This document shows, piece by piece, positions 60,742 to 64,000 of a DNA stretch of 64,000 nucleotides (position 1 is its first letter; each line of letters starts with the position of its first letter). The DNA is from Dehalococcoidales bacterium (lineage in GTDB: Bacteria; Chloroflexota; Dehalococcoidia; Dehalococcoidales; UBA5760): the NCBI GenBank assembly GCA_028716225.1, contig JAQUQE010000004.1, positions 62,001-126,000 of the forward strand, written 5' to 3'. A model generated the notes under the pieces. That model was not told the DNA's origin and did not search any database. It was given only the letters and a program-made list of their open reading frames with translations. The translations under genes were made by a program, and so were the position numbers.

Positions 60742-61059
60742 ATGGTAATAGATATCTCCGACAAGAACTTTGAGAGCGAGGTGTTAAAATCAACTCTGCC
60801 GGTGCTGGTAGATCTATGGGCGCCCTGGTGCGGTCCCTGCCGTATGGTTAGCCCTGTTATTGATAAGCTAGCGGAAAAGTATGAAGGTAAGGTCAAGTTC
60901 TGCAAGTTGAACGTAGACGAAAACCAGCAGACGGCTGCCAAGTACAGCGTTATGTCCATCCCCACCCTGCTGTTCTTTAAGAATGGGGAGAGAGCGGATA
61001 CGGTTGTCGGTGCGGTATCGGAGCAGGCCTTAAAGCCAAAGATTGACGCCCTTCTTTAG
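60742..61059 (+). CDS. trxA: thioredoxin
   Basis: A 105-residue single-domain thioredoxin with the active site WAPWCGPCRMVSP and the cis-Pro MSIPTLLFF. It reduces protein disulfides and could feed peroxiredoxins. An excellent ribosome site, AAGGAGG, lies 8 nt before the ATG. The 3' end overlaps by 4 nt the stop of the convergent phosphatase gene. Confidence 0.96.
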   Translation: MVIDISDKNFESEVLKSTLPVLVDLWAPWCGPCRMVSPVIDKLAEKYEGKVKFCKLNVDENQQTAAKYSVMSIPTLLFFKNGERADTVVGAVSEQALKPKIDALL

Positions 61060-61676
61060 GCTGGCGGCAAGTGATCCAGGTGCGAGATACTGTTGAAGAG
61101 GTTCAGTATTGCCCCTCCGGGGCAGGTCTCCACTATGCTGAGAGAAGCCAGGCCAGGAATAAACTGGAACACGTGCCTCAACTCTATTCCCAGCAGCCGG
61201 CAGATGAGAGTGCGCAGCACTCCGCTATGAGTCACAACCAGTATGGCATCCTCTGCCTTATGCCTCTCCAGCCTCTCTATGAACTTTCCTACTCGCTTAC
61301 CCAACTCGGCAAGCCCCTCGCCATCGGGAAACCTTAAGTCTGTATTTCTATCTTTCAAGTACCGGGAGCACTCAGGGTAAAGCTGGTCGATCTCTTCAAA
61401 AGTCAACCCCTCGACCTTACCGTAGTTAAACTCACGCAGTTCAGCACAGCTGGTGATATCCAGTTGATGCCTGGAGGCAATGGCCCGGGCGGTTACCAGC
61501 GCCCTCTTGAGGTCGCTGGAGTAGACAAAGTCAATCTTCTCCGGCGCCAGGCGATCACGCAGTCTCTCCGCCTGCTCCAGTCCCAGGGCACTCAGTTCGA
61601 CATCGGTATGCCCCCAGAGCCGCAGGGAGCTCTTTAGCGCAGTCTCTCCGTGCCGAACCAGAAATAACGTGGACAT
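61056..61676 (-). CDS. histidine phosphatase family protein (phosphoglycerate mutase-like)
   Basis: A 206-residue enzyme with the phosphohistidine motif LVRHGETALKSSLRLWGHTD near the N-terminus and the second His in VVTHSGVLRTLICRLLG. Members include phosphoglycerate mutase-like phosphatases and CobC; the length and the GHTD/RLDxG-type region fit the small phosphatase branch. The substrate is open. GAGGGAAGGGGAG precedes the ATG. Confidence 0.9.
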   Translation of the reverse strand: MSTLFLVRHGETALKSSLRLWGHTDVELSALGLEQAERLRDRLAPEKIDFVYSSDLKRALVTARAIASRHQLDITSCAELREFNYGKVEGLTFEEIDQLYPECSRYLKDRNTDLRFPDGEGLAELGKRVGKFIERLERHKAEDAILVVTHSGVLRTLICRLLGIELRHVFQFIPGLASLSIVETCPGGAILNLFNSISHLDHLPPA

Positions 61677-61867
61677 AACTCCCCTTCCCTCAAGCTAATC
61701 GGATCCCGAACATAAACATTATAGCAATACTGGCTCATCGGAGCAAAGGAATAACGATTAGCCTATCTCTCAATCGGGCCTACCCGGGTTGTTTATGTCT
61801 ATCCGCTTGCTCTTGGTGTATAATGAACCTGAGTATCAGGTAATAGACCCAGTCAGGTAAATGCGGT

Positions 61868-62851
61868 ATGGAAATCATAGTAATTATTATTCTTTCGGTT
61901 GCCATTGCGGTTCTACTCGGGGTCTTTCTCCGCGACCGGTCCCGGGGACGGCAGGCACTGGAGGCACAGGGTGAGGCCCTGTCCAGGGTAGTGGACGAGA
62001 AACTGGAGGGTAACGTCAGAATCTTTGGCGATCTGCGGGAAAAATTAGGCGAACTGACACAGAGGACGAGAGACATCCAGGAGATTGGCCGGAACATCTC
62101 CAATCTACAGGAACTGTTACGAGCGCCGAAGTTCAGGGGCTGCTTTGGTGAGCTGCTGCTGGAGAGGTTATTAGCCGATGTTCTGCCCCAGGGTGCTTAC
62201 TCTATCCAGCATAGATTTCTCGACGGGAGGACGGTGGATGCCGTGGTCAGGATCGGGCGCAATCTGATCCCGGTCGATTCGAAATTCCCCCTGGAAGATT
62301 TTGAGCGTATGGTCAGGGTGGAGACCGATGAAGAGAGAAAGGCCTTACGCCAGCAGTTCATCTACACCATCAGGAAACACGTCGATAACGTGAGCAAATA
62401 TATACTTCCCGACGAAGGCACCTTCGACTTTGCCCTGATGTATATACCAGCCGAGAATGTCTATTATGAAGCGGTAATTCGCGGAACACAATCTGCTAAA
62501 TGGAGCGACATATATTCATACTCTCTCAAGAAACGGGTGGTACCGGTATCGCCGAATAGTTTCTATGCCTACCTGCAGGTTATCGTCCTCGGGCTAAAGG
62601 GACTCCGCTTTGAGACGGCAGCACATGATATTCTGGGGTATATCGGCCGTCTGCAGAGTGACCTCAAGGACTTCGAGCAGGACTACGAGGTGATCGGGGG
62701 ACATATCCACCACGCCGCCAGCAAGTACGATGCCGCCAGCAGAAAGCTGAACAGGTTCGAGGATAAGCTACGTCTAGCTGTGGAAAATCCGGCCGAAGAA
62801 TTGCCCGGAGCATCCGTAGACAGGAGCGTTGATGAGGCAGGAGGACAATGA
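61868..62851 (+). CDS. rmuC: RmuC-family DNA recombination protein
   Basis: A 327-residue RmuC. One N-terminal span (about residues 2-20) is followed by a coiled-coil region and the RmuC nuclease-like core: GCFGELLLERLLADVLP, VDAVVRIGRNLIPVDSKFPLEDFERM and FALMYIPAENVYYEA. RmuC limits inversion of short repeats at breaks; a nuclease fold is proposed. The protein is shorter than E. coli RmuC (about 475). Its stop overlaps the start of a 41-residue ORF. Confidence 0.92.
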   Translation: MEIIVIIILSVAIAVLLGVFLRDRSRGRQALEAQGEALSRVVDEKLEGNVRIFGDLREKLGELTQRTRDIQEIGRNISNLQELLRAPKFRGCFGELLLERLLADVLPQGAYSIQHRFLDGRTVDAVVRIGRNLIPVDSKFPLEDFERMVRVETDEERKALRQQFIYTIRKHVDNVSKYILPDEGTFDFALMYIPAENVYYEAVIRGTQSAKWSDIYSYSLKKRVVPVSPNSFYAYLQVIVLGLKGLRFETAAHDILGYIGRLQSDLKDFEQDYEVIGGHIHHAASKYDAASRKLNRFEDKLRLAVENPAEELPGASVDRSVDEAGGQ

Positions 62852-62973
62852 ATCGGACAAAGGGCTTTGTTAATCTCAACAAATTCAAGTCGGGCCGGGC
62901 CATCAAAAAGTCCGACAAGACGTTATATAGTAAGAAGATGGGAACAGCTAAACAGAGGGGAGTGAAGGATTAA
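62848..62973 (+). CDS. small basic protein (41 aa) coupled to rmuC
   Basis: A 41-codon ORF whose ATG overlaps the rmuC stop (ATGA) and is preceded by AGGAGG (62839-62844, spacing 3). The peptide has about ten Lys and four Arg and almost no hydrophobic core (NKFKSGRAIKKSDKTLYSKK), suggesting nucleic-acid contact or disorder. No family recognised. The overlapping start and strong ribosome site make it credible. Confidence 0.55.
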   Translation: MNRTKGFVNLNKFKSGRAIKKSDKTLYSKKMGTAKQRGVKD

Positions 62974-62974
62974 T

Positions 62975-63073
62975 ATGGATAAGGGACGTCGCCGTAACCT
63001 ATTTATCTTGCTGGGGATTGCCATCGCGGCACTTAGCATTGGACTGGTCTTTTTCTTTACCAAACCAGGTTAA
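62975..63073 (+). CDS. single-span membrane microprotein (32 aa)
   Basis: A 32-codon ORF directly after the basic ORF, with AAGGA 6 nt before ATG. The peptide is MDKGRRRNLF followed by one membrane helix (about residues 9-28) and Thr-Lys-Pro-Gly. The positive-inside layout predicts a cytoplasmic N-terminus. No family recognised. Third gene of the rmuC transcript. Confidence 0.5.
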   Translation: MDKGRRRNLFILLGIAIAALSIGLVFFFTKPG

Positions 63074-63211
63074 AACTGCCGGTATTATTGGCCCTGTAAT
63101 TCGGTACACTCTTATCCATCGCCGGTCAACCCGGCTATTTTGTATGGTATGGCTGCTTGTTGCGCAGGTCAATCACGGCAGAGTCCCCGGGACGGAACCC
63201 AGTCTCATCTG

Positions 63212-63240
63212 TTGACGCCTCTTCCTGCCGATGTTACACT
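63212..63240 (+). promoter_or_regulatory. promoter of the NAD kinase gene
   Basis: TTGACG (63212-63217), exactly 17 nt, TACACT (63235-63240). The start near 63247 leaves a leader of about 27 nt before the GTG. Confidence 0.6.
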
Positions 63241-63273
63241 TTACTTGCTCTAAGTGAGGAGTAAGTAAATCCC

Positions 63274-64000
63274 GTGAAAAGAATCGGTATTCTCTGCCAC
63301 CCGCTGAACAAAGCCGCCCGTCCCATGGCTGACGAACTGGAGAGTTTTCTCGGCGCCAGGGGCGTTTCTACGTGGGTATGTTCCGCCTGGGAAAGCGACG
63401 AGGCGAGAGCACAACTGGAGGATACCGATCTAATACTGACTGTCGGCGGCGACGGAACGATTCTACGGGCGGCCCAGGTGGTGATCTCAAACCCGATTCC
63501 GATTACCGGGGTGAACCTGGGTAAGCTTGGTTTTATGACTGAGCTCAGCGCTGCCGAGGCAAAAGATAAACTGGCGGCACTACTGGCGGGAGAGGGTTGG
63601 ATAGACGAGCGGGCTATGCTTGAGGCAAAGCTGAAAACTCCCGACAGTAAGGGGGTCCAGGTGCTCTACGCCCTGAATGATATGGTAATGGCACGCGGCG
63701 AAGTAGCCCGTATGGTCCATATCGAGGCCGCCATTGACGGGAAGGAGCTTACTACCTATCGTGCTGACGGAGTTATTCTGGCCACCGCCACCGGCAGCAC
63801 CGGCTATTCACTGTCGGCCGGAGGGCCTATCCTACATCCTCAGGCCAGGGAGTTCCTCCTGTTACCGATACTACCTCACCTGAGTCTTGCCTATACCCTG
63901 GTATTACCGTCCTCAGTATCAGTCAGGCTGCGCATTAATGCCGCTCATACTACTACGTTAAGTGTTGACGGCCATATAAACCTGTCACTCGCCAGCGGCA
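63274..64000 (+). CDS. nadK: NAD kinase, 3'-truncated by window edge
   Basis: The visible 242 residues begin at GTG and contain the NAD kinase signature TVGGDGTILRAAQ (about residues 67-79), NLGKLGFMTEL, LNDMVMARG and ATATGSTGYSLSAGGPILHP. The enzyme phosphorylates NAD to NADP. The frame is open to the last base, so perhaps 40-50 residues are missing. The GAGGAG ribosome site is rather far from the GTG; no better start is visible. Confidence 0.94.
   Translation, partial: MKRIGILCHPLNKAARPMADELESFLGARGVSTWVCSAWESDEARAQLEDTDLILTVGGDGTILRAAQVVISNPIPITGVNLGKLGFMTELSAAEAKDKLAALLAGEGWIDERAMLEAKLKTPDSKGVQVLYALNDMVMARGEVARMVHIEAAIDGKELTTYRADGVILATATGSTGYSLSAGGPILHPQAREFLLLPILPHLSLAYTLVLPSSVSVRLRINAAHTTTLSVDGHINLSLASG

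Overview
This window looks like chromosomal core DNA from a free-living, probably anaerobic bacterium of the Chloroflexota, most like a deep-branching Dehalococcoidia. That placement is an inference from protein resemblance, gene order (rsmI-metG-polyprenyl synthase-ftsH-lspA-rluD-gltX-polA-mutM-dnaE), an archaeal-style metG, GuaB3 and DUF39 proteins, and frequent GTG/TTG starts. I saw no rRNA, prophage, insertion sequence or CRISPR array. The first gene is cut by the left edge and the NAD kinase gene by the right edge.

Layout. 1-3.3 kb: end of a coiled-coil protein gene; a minus-strand operon of two DUF1538 membrane proteins plus a PII-like regulator behind a structured leader; a tiny DUF3096 membrane protein with a strong promoter. 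3.7-17.7 kb: an alpha-glucan/trehalose block, with glgA and glgP facing a four-gene operon (treS-maltokinase fusion, malQ, glgB, GH57). A trehalose synthase treT lies at 29-30 kb. GlgC and GlgE are not in the window. 17.8-19.6 kb: a DUF39 homocysteine-biosynthesis protein, four tRNA genes (Trp, Leu, Gly, Cys) and a decayed tRNA-Leu fragment. 19.7-23.6 kb: a redox-stress block: hcp-cupin-zinc ribbon, a divergent Crp/Fnr regulator with a palindrome between them, a shared terminator, and a peroxiredoxin gene with an in-frame TGA exactly at the peroxidatic cysteine, followed by a stem-loop that fits a bacterial SECIS. It is read here as a selenoprotein. 23.9-31.5 kb: tRNA-Leu(TAA), a PNPOx-like protein, three small membrane/secreted proteins, split transketolase, a TIM-barrel-like protein with a Glu-rich tail, treT and guaB3.

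31.8-64 kb is mostly housekeeping: rsmI, metG, polyprenyl synthase, moaE, ftsH, an endonuclease IV-like protein, a DksA/TraR-type protein, lspA, rluD, gltX; an operon of iron-sulfur flavoprotein, DUF3795 and PflX-type radical SAM protein; mutM-polA; a CDF transporter; a frameshifted membrane-protein gene; an amidohydrolase and thpR; comF, hpf, ogt, radC, dnaE; a Lit-type (DUF1461) membrane protein; fmdB, trxA, a histidine phosphatase, and rmuC followed by two unlisted small ORFs and NAD kinase.

The best leads are the selenocysteine peroxiredoxin lacking a resolving cysteine, the DUF1538/PII unit, the hcp/Crp palindrome, the catalytic Asp-to-Asn change in the maltokinase domain, the Lit homologue, and promoters whose -10 box sits so close to the start codon (polA, amidohydrolase, DUF39) that the mRNAs should be leaderless.
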